The translations under genes were made by a program, and so were the position numbers. From NCBI GenBank assembly GCA_946478305.1, contig CAMLBO010000022.1, positions 1 through 53,882 on the forward strand: DNA of 53,882 nucleotides. The letters are read 5' to 3'. This DNA is from an uncultured Enterobacterales bacterium (GTDB lineage: Bacteria > Pseudomonadota > Gammaproteobacteria > Enterobacterales > Enterobacteriaceae). Below, piece by piece: positions 47,765-53,882 of this stretch. Each line of letters opens with the position of its first letter. Position 1 is the stretch's first letter. The notes beneath the pieces are model-generated. The model saw nothing but the letters and a program-made list of their open reading frames with translations, did no database searches and was not told the origin of the DNA.

Positions 47765-48535
47765 TCAGTCAGTGGATGACGCGCCACACACCTCGCAGCC
47801 CGCATTTTTCATTAATTTCATTTCCCGAAACTGCATTGTCATTGCATCAAACATCAGTAAACGGCTGCGCAGAACTTGTCCGAATTCTGTCAGCAATTTG
47901 ATCGCTTCCATCGCCTGCAAACTGCCGATGGTGCCGACCAGCGGTGCCATGACGCCCGCTTCAACGCAGGTCAGGGCGTTTTCACCAAACAGGCGGCTGA
48001 GGCAGCGATAGCAGGGTTCGTCGGGCTGATAGGTGAAGACGCTGAGCTGGCCCTCCATGCGGATAGCCGCGCCGGAAACCAGCGGCGTTTTTGACGCAAA
48101 ACAGGCGCGATTAAGCTGGTCGCGGGTGGCGACGTTGTCGGTGCAGTCCAGCACCACGTCGCACTGACTGACGATCACGGCGAGCGCCACATCATCGAGC
48201 TGGCGGTCAATTTGCGTGATGCCGACGTGCGGATTGATCGCTTCCAGTGCCAGTTGTGCCGAGGCTACTTTGGTCATACCGATGCGAGCGTCAGTATGCA
48301 GCGTCTGGCGCTGCAAATTGGACAGCGACACGGTATCGAAATCCAGCAGCGTCAGGGATCCTACCCCGGCCGCCGCCAGATATTGCGCTGCTGCACAACC
48401 CAGACCGCCGAGCCCGACAATCAGCGCGTGGCTGGCTTTCAGTTTTTCCTGCCCGTCGAAATCGAACCCTTTCAGTACGATCTGGCGGTTATAGCGCAGG
48501 GTTTCAGCGTCGGTCAATTCTGGCAGCGTTGTCAT
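47765..48535 (-). CDS. moeB: Molybdopterin-synthase adenylyltransferase MoeB
   Basis: E1-like enzyme that adenylates the C-terminal glycine of MoaD (3314-3559), 256 residues. The nucleotide-binding loop LIVGLGGLGCAAAQYL and the LDFDTVSLSNLQRQTL segment are followed by zinc-binding CYRC and CEVC pairs, the latter near the C-terminus. It starts two bases after moeA. ThiF-like paralogues are distinguished by the moeA neighbour. Confidence 0.96.
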   Translation of the reverse strand: MTTLPELTDAETLRYNRQIVLKGFDFDGQEKLKASHALIVGLGGLGCAAAQYLAAAGVGSLTLLDFDTVSLSNLQRQTLHTDARIGMTKVASAQLALEAINPHVGITQIDRQLDDVALAVIVSQCDVVLDCTDNVATRDQLNRACFASKTPLVSGAAIRMEGQLSVFTYQPDEPCYRCLSRLFGENALTCVEAGVMAPLVGTIGSLQAMEAIKLLTEFGQVLRSRLLMFDAMTMQFREMKLMKNAGCEVCGASSTD

Positions 48536-48537
48536 AT

Positions 48538-49779
48538 TCAGCCCCGCAGCAGTGCGTTAAAAGGTTCGACGTCGACCAGTTCACCGGCAGCCACGCGGTC
48601 ACGTTCGCGTTCCAGCACCACAAAGCAGTTGGCCTGGCTGAATGAGCTGAAGACGTGTGAGCCCTGATGGCCGGTGGTGCGCACTTCCAGTTCACCGCTG
48701 ATATTGATGCTGAAAATACCGCGCTGGAAATCCAGACGCCCCGGCGATTTATTAAATGGCGTGGTGGCTGTGGCTTTTAGGCGCGGTGGCATTGACCACG
48801 ATGTGTGACCGCTCAGCCCGGCGATAAACGGTTGCACCAGTTGGTAGAAGGTGAGGGCAGCGGAAACCGGGTTGCCCGGCAGACCGCAGAACCAGGCTTT
48901 TTTCAACTTGCCGAAAGCGAAAGGTTTGCCCGGTTTGATCGCCAGTTTCCAGAAACCAATTTCCCCCAGCTCATCGAGCATCTTCTTGGTGTAATCCGCC
49001 TCACCGACTGAAACGCCGCCGCTGGAGATCACCAGATCGGCAAAGTCATTGGCCTGTTCAAAGGCTTCACGCAGCGCCTTTGGGTCGTCGCGGATGATGC
49101 CTAAATCCAACACCGTACAACCAATTTGCTCCAGCATCAGGCGCACGGCAAAACGGTTAGTGTCATAAATCTGGCCTTCCTGCAGCGGTGTACCGACCGG
49201 CTGCAGTTCATCGCCGGTGGAAAAAATTGCCACTTTCAGCGGTTTGAACACAACAACGTTTTCCACGCCGAGCGAGGCCAGCAGCGGTAATTCAGCCGCG
49301 CCCAGCCGTATACCCTGCGCCAGCACGTTATCGCCCTGTTTGATGTCATCGCCGATGAGGCGGATGTTTTGACCTTTTTGCACGGCGGCGGTTAACCGCA
49401 CGCCTGCTTCTGTCACTTCGGTCTGCTCCTGCATGATCACCGCATCTGCGCCCGCAGGCACCGGTGCGCCGGTCATGATGCGGATACAGCTTCCGGCTGG
49501 CCATTCACCGTGGAAAGGCGCACCGGCGAAGGCTTTACCGGCTACCGGCAGCACAGCGCCGTCGTGCAGGTCGGCGGTGCGCAGGGCATAACCGTCCATC
49601 GCCGAGTTATCAAACGGCGGCACAAACACGGGTGAACGCACCGGTGCGGCGGTGATACGCCCGGCGGCGGCGGCCAGCGGCACGGACTCAACGTCTTTGT
49701 CTGTTTTAGCGGGAGTATGGGCGCGCATTTTATCCAGCGCGTCCTGCAGTGAGATCAAACCGGCGGTATTGAATTCCAT
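48538..49779 (-). CDS. moeA: Molybdopterin molybdenumtransferase MoeA
   Basis: Inserts molybdenum into adenylated molybdopterin, 413 residues from the ATG at 49779 (411 in E. coli). Motifs [12 protein letters not shown] (about 58-69), [19 protein letters not shown] and the MogA-like [14 protein letters not shown] with GLPGNPVSA are intact. An extended frame to 49941 has no family similarity. Operon partner of moeB, with a gap of two bases. Confidence 0.97.
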   Translation of the reverse strand: MEFNTAGLISLQDALDKMRAHTPAKTDKDVESVPLAAAAGRITAAPVRSPVFVPPFDNSAMDGYALRTADLHDGAVLPVAGKAFAGAPFHGEWPAGSCIRIMTGAPVPAGADAVIMQEQTEVTEAGVRLTAAVQKGQNIRLIGDDIKQGDNVLAQGIRLGAAELPLLASLGVENVVVFKPLKVAIFSTGDELQPVGTPLQEGQIYDTNRFAVRLMLEQIGCTVLDLGIIRDDPKALREAFEQANDFADLVISSGGVSVGEADYTKKMLDELGEIGFWKLAIKPGKPFAFGKLKKAWFCGLPGNPVSAALTFYQLVQPFIAGLSGHTSWSMPPRLKATATTPFNKSPGRLDFQRGIFSINISGELEVRTTGHQGSHVFSSFSQANCFVVLERERDRVAAGELVDVEPFNALLRG

Positions 49780-49979
49780 CTTAAATTCCTTATGGTGCCC
49801 TGTGCGTGATCGGACAACGGAGCGTGGCAAAAAGCATCCGGCTATTATGACAGAGTAAAGAGTGGCTGAGAAATCACGCTGACCAAAAACTCCTGGCGCA
49901 AAAAACGACAGCTTTTTCCCAAAAATTGAGATCGATCCCAAAACTAAGCTGAAAACCTGCGTATGATTACCGCCAGTTA

Positions 49980-49995
49980 TGTGACTTGGTTCACA
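49980..49995. promoter_or_regulatory. CRP site upstream of the small DeoR-type gene
   Basis: TGTGA-CTTGGT-TCACA is the exact TGTGAN6TCACA consensus. The right edge is 36 bases before the ATG at 50031. At this distance CRP might overlap the promoter or the early transcript. Confidence 0.7.
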
Positions 49996-50030
49996 AATAA
50001 ATGTCGAGCGCCAACGGGAGTTGCATTGTG

Positions 50031-50261
50031 ATGAAAAGAAACCGCCATCAAGCCATCCTCCGGTTGGTGGACCAGCACGAAGTGGTTCAGGTCAGTGAAC
50101 TGGCGCAGTGGCTGGAAGTCAGCCTGGAAACTATCCGCCGTGACCTGAGTGAAATGCAGGATCAGGGCCTGATTTTGCGCCGCCACGGCCGCGCTCGTCG
50201 TCTGATTCAGCAACCCGTCACCGGCTGGATGAACAGTTTGCAGCGCGCCCCGCAGCTGTAA
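50031..50261 (+). CDS. Stand-alone DeoR-type helix-turn-helix protein
   Basis: 76 residues. The N-terminal half is a complete Deo[24 protein letters not shown], then [21 protein letters not shown] with the recognition helix TIRRDL, and a basic wing [12 protein letters not shown]. The sugar-phosphate sensor domain of normal DeoR/GlpR proteins is absent, and the gene ends at a proper stop followed by a strong terminator. The function is unknown. Either a truncated regulator or a small constitutive DNA-binding protein; GGGAG lies upstream. Confidence 0.75.
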   Translation: MKRNRHQAILRLVDQHEVVQVSELAQWLEVSLETIRRDLSEMQDQGLILRRHGRARRLIQQPVTGWMNSLQRAPQL

Positions 50262-50286
50262 TTCATTTCGCAGGATTTAAGAATGC

Positions 50287-50318
50287 AAAAGGGAAGACAT
50301 CGCTGTCTTCCCTTTTTT
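50287..50318 (+). terminator. Terminator after the DeoR-type gene
   Basis: A perfect 13-bp stem AAAAGGGAAGACA-TCGC-TGTCTTCCCTTTT, continuing into six T. Confidence 0.9.
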
Positions 50319-50409
50319 CATGTCCGCAGAAAATTGATGAAACAAACTTGTCAGATACAGATAAAATCTTCGCCACATTATTCGTCACCTTATAGATGGG
50401 AAATTTTTC

Positions 50410-51060
50410 ATGGATGATTCACAAGATAAACTCGGTAATTCATTAATTTGTCTGGGTTTGTTTTTCTTATGGTTTATGGTGTCGTTTGCCGTCGCTTTGT
50501 TTCCAGCCGCCAAATTACTGATCGAAAATGGCTACGATGTATTTGTATTCCATGTGATTGAAACCTTGTTGATGGGCTATTTATTACTGCGATACCGACA
50601 ACTTGGCCTGGATGTACACGTCGGTTCGCCAGATCGCGGCATGTTTTTACACTTTGGATTGGCGATTGTCGGGCTGACTTGTATTACACCATTTTTTGCA
50701 CCGCCCGAGGCCTGGGTCTCAGGATTTTTAAATTATTCATCCACAGCTGATATGACCCGCATTTTGACTCTGCTGGTCATTGCGCCGATTTGTGAGGAAA
50801 TTGTTTTTCGGGGTTTCCTGTTACAGGCATTTTGGTTGTGGGGCGGTAATGTGGCCAAAATTGGCATCGCTATTAGCGCTGGGCTATTCGCGATGGTGCA
50901 CTGGCAATATACCGATCCGATCTCTTTCGTAAGTCTTTTTATGAGCGGTGTTTTGTTGGCTTACGCGCGGATAAAAAGTAATGGGCTGCTACTGCCTGTG
51001 ACTTTGCATATGCTGATTAACGGTATTGGTCTGCTGGCTATTTTGACGGGAAACGTTTGA
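50410..51060 (+). CDS. CPBP-family intramembrane metalloprotease
   Basis: 216-residue membrane protein with about seven hydrophobic segments. The CPBP/Abi motifs are present: EEIVFRGFLLQ (glutamates and arginine) and FAMVHWQ (histidine), with a later SLFMSGVLLAYARIK segment. Members act in prenyl-protein-like processing, bacteriocin immunity or phage defence. It stands alone here. Substrate unknown. Confidence 0.85.
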   Translation: MDDSQDKLGNSLICLGLFFLWFMVSFAVALFPAAKLLIENGYDVFVFHVIETLLMGYLLLRYRQLGLDVHVGSPDRGMFLHFGLAIVGLTCITPFFAPPEAWVSGFLNYSSTADMTRILTLLVIAPICEEIVFRGFLLQAFWLWGGNVAKIGIAISAGLFAMVHWQYTDPISFVSLFMSGVLLAYARIKSNGLLLPVTLHMLINGIGLLAILTGNV

Positions 51061-51130
51061 AATTTGAGGAAATAAGGAGAGAGGCAGTTTAAAGCCTCTC
51101 TCTTGTGAACTTCTCACTTTTACTCAGCTT

Positions 51131-52324
51131 TTAATGCGCAGGCTGTTGCTCAAACCCTTCCGCCTTGCTGTTGACGCAGGCCAAAATCAGCGCGACCAGC
51201 AGGAATACGTAGGAGACCGTTGCGGTGTTCAGTGCCCAGAACAAGCCGTAGTGGCTGTAAACCAGTGATGACAGGGTGGAGAAAATCAGCGTGCCGATGG
51301 TGCCGATAGTCAGCAGCGCCGAGGTCAGCGTTGGCGGTGAGTTGCGCACCTGCAGGCTGCCATAGCTCATGATCCCAGAGAACAGACCTGAGTTACAGAA
51401 ACCAAACAGACCGGCACAAATCAGAATCAGTCCCGGCTGGTTGCTGTTGGCTGCCACGGCCAGACACGCCAGACCGACCACCGTGGAGATCAGCAAATAG
51501 GTGCGCAGTTTGATGAAACGTACGGTGAACTGATTCACAAACAGGCCAATAGATTTCACCGTCCAGTAGGTGGTGATGTAAAACGCCGCGCGGTCGGCGG
51601 CCATGCCGAAGTGCGCTTTCAGCCAACTTGGCAGCCACATGGTGAAAATTGGCTCGGCCAGCAGAAAAGCAAACAACGCAAAACAGAGTACCCAGACTGA
51701 CATTCCCCAGCGCGGCGGGGTGTCCTGAGTGGAAGATGCTGCCGGTGCCTGTGGAATCGACGGGAATTTCTGCCCGACACACAACACGATCATCATCAGG
51801 CTCAGCACTGCCATCACGCCGTACATCGCCAGCCAGCTTGCCCCGTGTTGGAACAAATACCCAAGCAGCAGCGAGAGCACTACACCGGCCAGCGCAAAGA
51901 AGAAGTCCGTCAGGATTAAGTTTGCCGAGCGCTTTTTCGGATCTTCATTAATACGTACCACCAGATAGCTGCCGATGGACATCATGATGCCGGACGCCGC
52001 GCCAATCAGAAACACACCGATGCCGAACATGGTGATCGACGGCATCAGAAACAGCGCGATGCAGGTCAGTACCGATACGGTGGAACCGGTGATCAGCTGT
52101 TTGCCCAGATTAAACTTACGCATTAGCAAACCGCTGACCATGATCGGCAGGAACAGACCGATGTTCATCAGGGTAAACATCTGGCCGATAAAACCAGGGT
52201 CTTTGCCGAAGGCTTCAGACACCGGGCCAATAACGATGCCCAGAGTGGAAACCAGCGCGCCGGTAAAGAAGTAGCTCAGCCAGGAGATCATATTGATCCG
52301 TCGGCGGTTGAAGGTCTGCTCCAT
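51131..52324 (-). CDS. MFS transporter of the TsgA type
   Basis: 397-residue 12-helix MFS protein starting MEQTFNRRRINMISWLSYFF (TsgA has 393). It is ten bases downstream of xapA and on the same strand, so it is probably the nucleoside or base carrier of the operon, taking the place of XapB of E. coli. TsgA itself has no agreed substrate. Conserved pieces include LIGAASGIMMSIGSYLVVRI and ITTYWTVKSIGLFVNQFTV. Confidence 0.82.
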   Translation of the reverse strand: MEQTFNRRRINMISWLSYFFTGALVSTLGIVIGPVSEAFGKDPGFIGQMFTLMNIGLFLPIMVSGLLMRKFNLGKQLITGSTVSVLTCIALFLMPSITMFGIGVFLIGAASGIMMSIGSYLVVRINEDPKKRSANLILTDFFFALAGVVLSLLLGYLFQHGASWLAMYGVMAVLSLMMIVLCVGQKFPSIPQAPAASSTQDTPPRWGMSVWVLCFALFAFLLAEPIFTMWLPSWLKAHFGMAADRAAFYITTYWTVKSIGLFVNQFTVRFIKLRTYLLISTVVGLACLAVAANSNQPGLILICAGLFGFCNSGLFSGIMSYGSLQVRNSPPTLTSALLTIGTIGTLIFSTLSSLVYSHYGLFWALNTATVSYVFLLVALILACVNSKAEGFEQQPAH

Positions 52325-52334
52325 AACGGACTCC

Positions 52335-53183
52335 TTATTTTTCTGCGCGGGCCATCGCGGCGAAGAAGGCGCGGATCAGGCGGGTAAAATCACCGGCTGC
52401 CAATGCTGCGTATTTCAGAGTCTGCTCGTGCGACAGCACGGTGTCTGACAGCCCTTCGGCGTAGTTGGTCATGGCCGAAACGGCCAGTACTTTCAGGCCA
52501 CAATGACGCGCTGAAATCACTTCCGGCACCACTGACATTCCCACCACATCGCAACCGAGGGTTTGCATCATGCGGATCTCTGCCGGGGTTTCGAAATTCG
52601 GGCCGGTATAAGAGGCGAAAACACCTTCTGCCACGTCGATGCCGAGCGTCCCGGCCACCTGATGCAACTGCGCACGCAAGTCTTTGTCGTAAGCATTGGC
52701 GAGGCTGAAGAAGCGCGGGCCAAAGCGTTCATCGTTCGGGCCAACCAGCGGGGATTCAGGCATAAAGTTGATGTGATCGGTCAGTGCCACCAGACGCCCC
52801 GGTGCCACTTCTTTACGCAATGAACCGGCGGCATTGGTCGCCAGTAAAAACTCGCAGCCAAGCAATTTAAAAGTGCGCACAGCGCTGGTCATCACGGACA
52901 TGCCGTGGCCTTCGTAGAAATGCCCGCGGCCTTTCATGCACATCACCGGTACGCCTTCAAGTTTCCCCAGCACCAGTTCACCGGCGTGGCCGACTATGCT
53001 GCTTTGCGGGAAGCCAGGCAATTCGTGATAGGGAATGGCGATGGCGTCGGTCATGGCGTCGCACAATGCGCCCAGGCCGGAGCCAAGAATCAGCGCCGCG
53101 CGCGGAATAAAGCCGGGCGCACGTTGACGGATTAATGCAGCGCAGTCAAAAGCATGATTATTGATATTTGAGTTATTGAGCAT
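52335..53183 (-). CDS. xapA: Purine nucleoside phosphorylase XapA type
   Basis: 282-residue trimeric PNP splitting purine nucleosides (xanthosine included in E. coli XapA). The ATG at 53183 has GAGAGA seven bases upstream; a GTG two codons earlier is also possible. Motifs are LILGSGLGALCDAM, KGRGHFYEGH, LLATNAAGSLR, YTGPNFETPAEIRM and CDVVGMSVVPEV. Divergent from a XapR-like LysR gene. XapA versus PunA specificity cannot be decided by eye, although a XapR neighbour favours XapA. Confidence 0.9.
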   Translation of the reverse strand: MLNNSNINNHAFDCAALIRQRAPGFIPRAALILGSGLGALCDAMTDAIAIPYHELPGFPQSSIVGHAGELVLGKLEGVPVMCMKGRGHFYEGHGMSVMTSAVRTFKLLGCEFLLATNAAGSLRKEVAPGRLVALTDHINFMPESPLVGPNDERFGPRFFSLANAYDKDLRAQLHQVAGTLGIDVAEGVFASYTGPNFETPAEIRMMQTLGCDVVGMSVVPEVISARHCGLKVLAVSAMTNYAEGLSDTVLSHEQTLKYAALAAGDFTRLIRAFFAAMARAEK

Positions 53184-53273
53184 GATCACTTCTCTCGCAA
53201 TTGTCAGTAGGGTTGGGTTACTGCCAATGCTAGGGTGAGCGGCATATCACGTCTAATACCGTTATCGGACTCT

Positions 53274-53296
53274 ATTTATAGATAAAGCCTATAAAT
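53274..53296. promoter_or_regulatory. Putative XapR operator
   Basis: ATTTATAG (53274-53281) and CTATAAAT (53289-53296) are perfect inverted arms with seven bases between, in the short divergent region. Size and position fit a LysR-type site. Confidence 0.5.
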
Positions 53297-53322
53297 CCGC
53301 CAGCCTGCCGGGAAACTTGTTG

Positions 53323-53882
53323 ATGATCAAACCTTTTACCGATTCCCCCTTTGATCTGGGGCAGATCAACCTGCGGCTGCTGCACTATTTCCGCGTAGTG
53401 GCCGAAGAGCTGAATTTCAGTAAAGCGGCGGTGCGCCTGAACATGTCGCAGCCACCGCTCAGCCTGCACATCAAAGAGCTGGAGTTACTGCTCGGCACCC
53501 CGCTGTTTAACCGCACCACGCGGTCGGTTTCGCTGACGCCCGCCGGTGCGGCGCTGATGCGCGAGGCAGGGCTGATGCTCGATGGCATTAACCGTTCACT
53601 GCATCACGTCCGCAAAATTGGTCGCGGTGAAGTGGGGCATATTCAGTTTGGTACGGTAGGGACCGCCGTCTGGGGTTCGCTGCTGCCTGCGCTGAATGCT
53701 TTTGCTGCCGGTGCGCCGGAGATCAGCTGGTCTCTGACCGAGCTGACGCCGGTCCAGCAGATTGACGCGCTGCAGCAAAACCGCATTGATATCGGCATCT
53801 GGCGCGAAGCCAATACGGCGCTGCCACCGGGGATGATCAGCACCTTATTCGGCCATGAAAATGTGGCGCTGGCGCTGCCGGA
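53323..53882 (+). CDS. xapR: XapR-like LysR regulator (3' end outside window)
   Basis: Open from the ATG at 53323 to the window edge, 186 codons. The winged HTH is at about 17-75 (LLHYFRVVAEELNFSKAAVR, LNMSQPPLSLHIKELE) and resembles XapR. The effector domain begins near residue 100 (GHIQFGTVGTAVWGSLL). Divergent transcription from xapA and the TsgA-like gene implies that it activates them with a purine nucleoside as co-inducer. Confidence 0.85.
   Translation, partial: MIKPFTDSPFDLGQINLRLLHYFRVVAEELNFSKAAVRLNMSQPPLSLHIKELELLLGTPLFNRTTRSVSLTPAGAALMREAGLMLDGINRSLHHVRKIGRGEVGHIQFGTVGTAVWGSLLPALNAFAAGAPEISWSLTELTPVQQIDALQQNRIDIGIWREANTALPPGMISTLFGHENVALALP

Overview
The window is chromosomal DNA of a Gram-negative enterobacterium. 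Gene order from ybhK-moaABCDE-ybhL through ybiO-glnQPH, ybiI, dps, rhtA and ompX, and later ybiT and moeBA, follows the Escherichia coli 17-18 min region. It is interrupted by blocks E. coli lacks there: a sucrose regulon, bet genes, an ECF sigma module and toxin-antitoxin loci. Product sequences and the scr/bet content suggest a Yersiniaceae-type genus (Rahnella, Ewingella, Rouxiella or Serratia). That assignment is inference.

Layout. 1-4850: the 3' part of ybhK, then divergent moaABCDE (molybdopterin synthesis) behind a ModE-like site and a Moco riboswitch, then ybhL. 4890-11000: ybiO, the glutamine ABC transporter glnHPQ with a sigma54 promoter and NtrC-like sites, ybiI and dps. 11400-14250: tam, then an operon of a secreted fasciclin (FAS1) protein, an ECF sigma factor and an RskA-like anti-sigma factor. 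14430-16440: rhtA and ompX. 16460-22860: a periplasmic molybdo-oxidoreductase, its b-type cytochrome and a DUF5666-like protein, divergent from a CusRS/HprRS-type two-component system with a near-ideal CusR/HprR box between them, followed by eptB. 22940-29630: the complete sucrose regulon scrK < > scrYABR. 29630-31470: a membrane EEP-family protein, then a Phd antitoxin with a frameshifted Doc toxin. 31480-37570: betT < > betIBA around a perfect 26-bp palindrome. 37730-40900: an ElaA-type acetyltransferase, a 773-bp composite repeat region, a LysR regulator and a pair of small DMT proteins. 40920-44360: a RES/Xre toxin-antitoxin pair, tsx and a RecF-like ATPase. 44620-53882: ybiT, an MFS exporter, moeBA, a tiny DeoR-type HTH protein behind a CRP site, a CPBP protease, a TsgA-like transporter with xapA, and the start of xapR.

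Connections. Molybdenum cofactor genes lie at both ends (moa, moeBA), with one Moco enzyme between them. Several loci look like periplasmic or envelope responses: the two-component system with its oxidoreductase, the FAS1/sigma/anti-sigma operon, eptB, ompX and ybiO. Carbon and osmolyte uptake (sucrose, nucleosides, choline/betaine, glutamine) each have recognisable local control sites.

The least explained sequence is 38196-38968. It holds two inverted, diverged copies of a roughly 170-bp element, flanked by small hairpin plus AT-rich modules. One more copy of the hairpin module sits between ybhL and ybiO. The two most interesting functional hypotheses are the FAS1-sigma-RskA operon, which parallels mycobacterial SigK/RskA/MPT70-MPT83, and the HprRS/MsrPQ-like redox locus.
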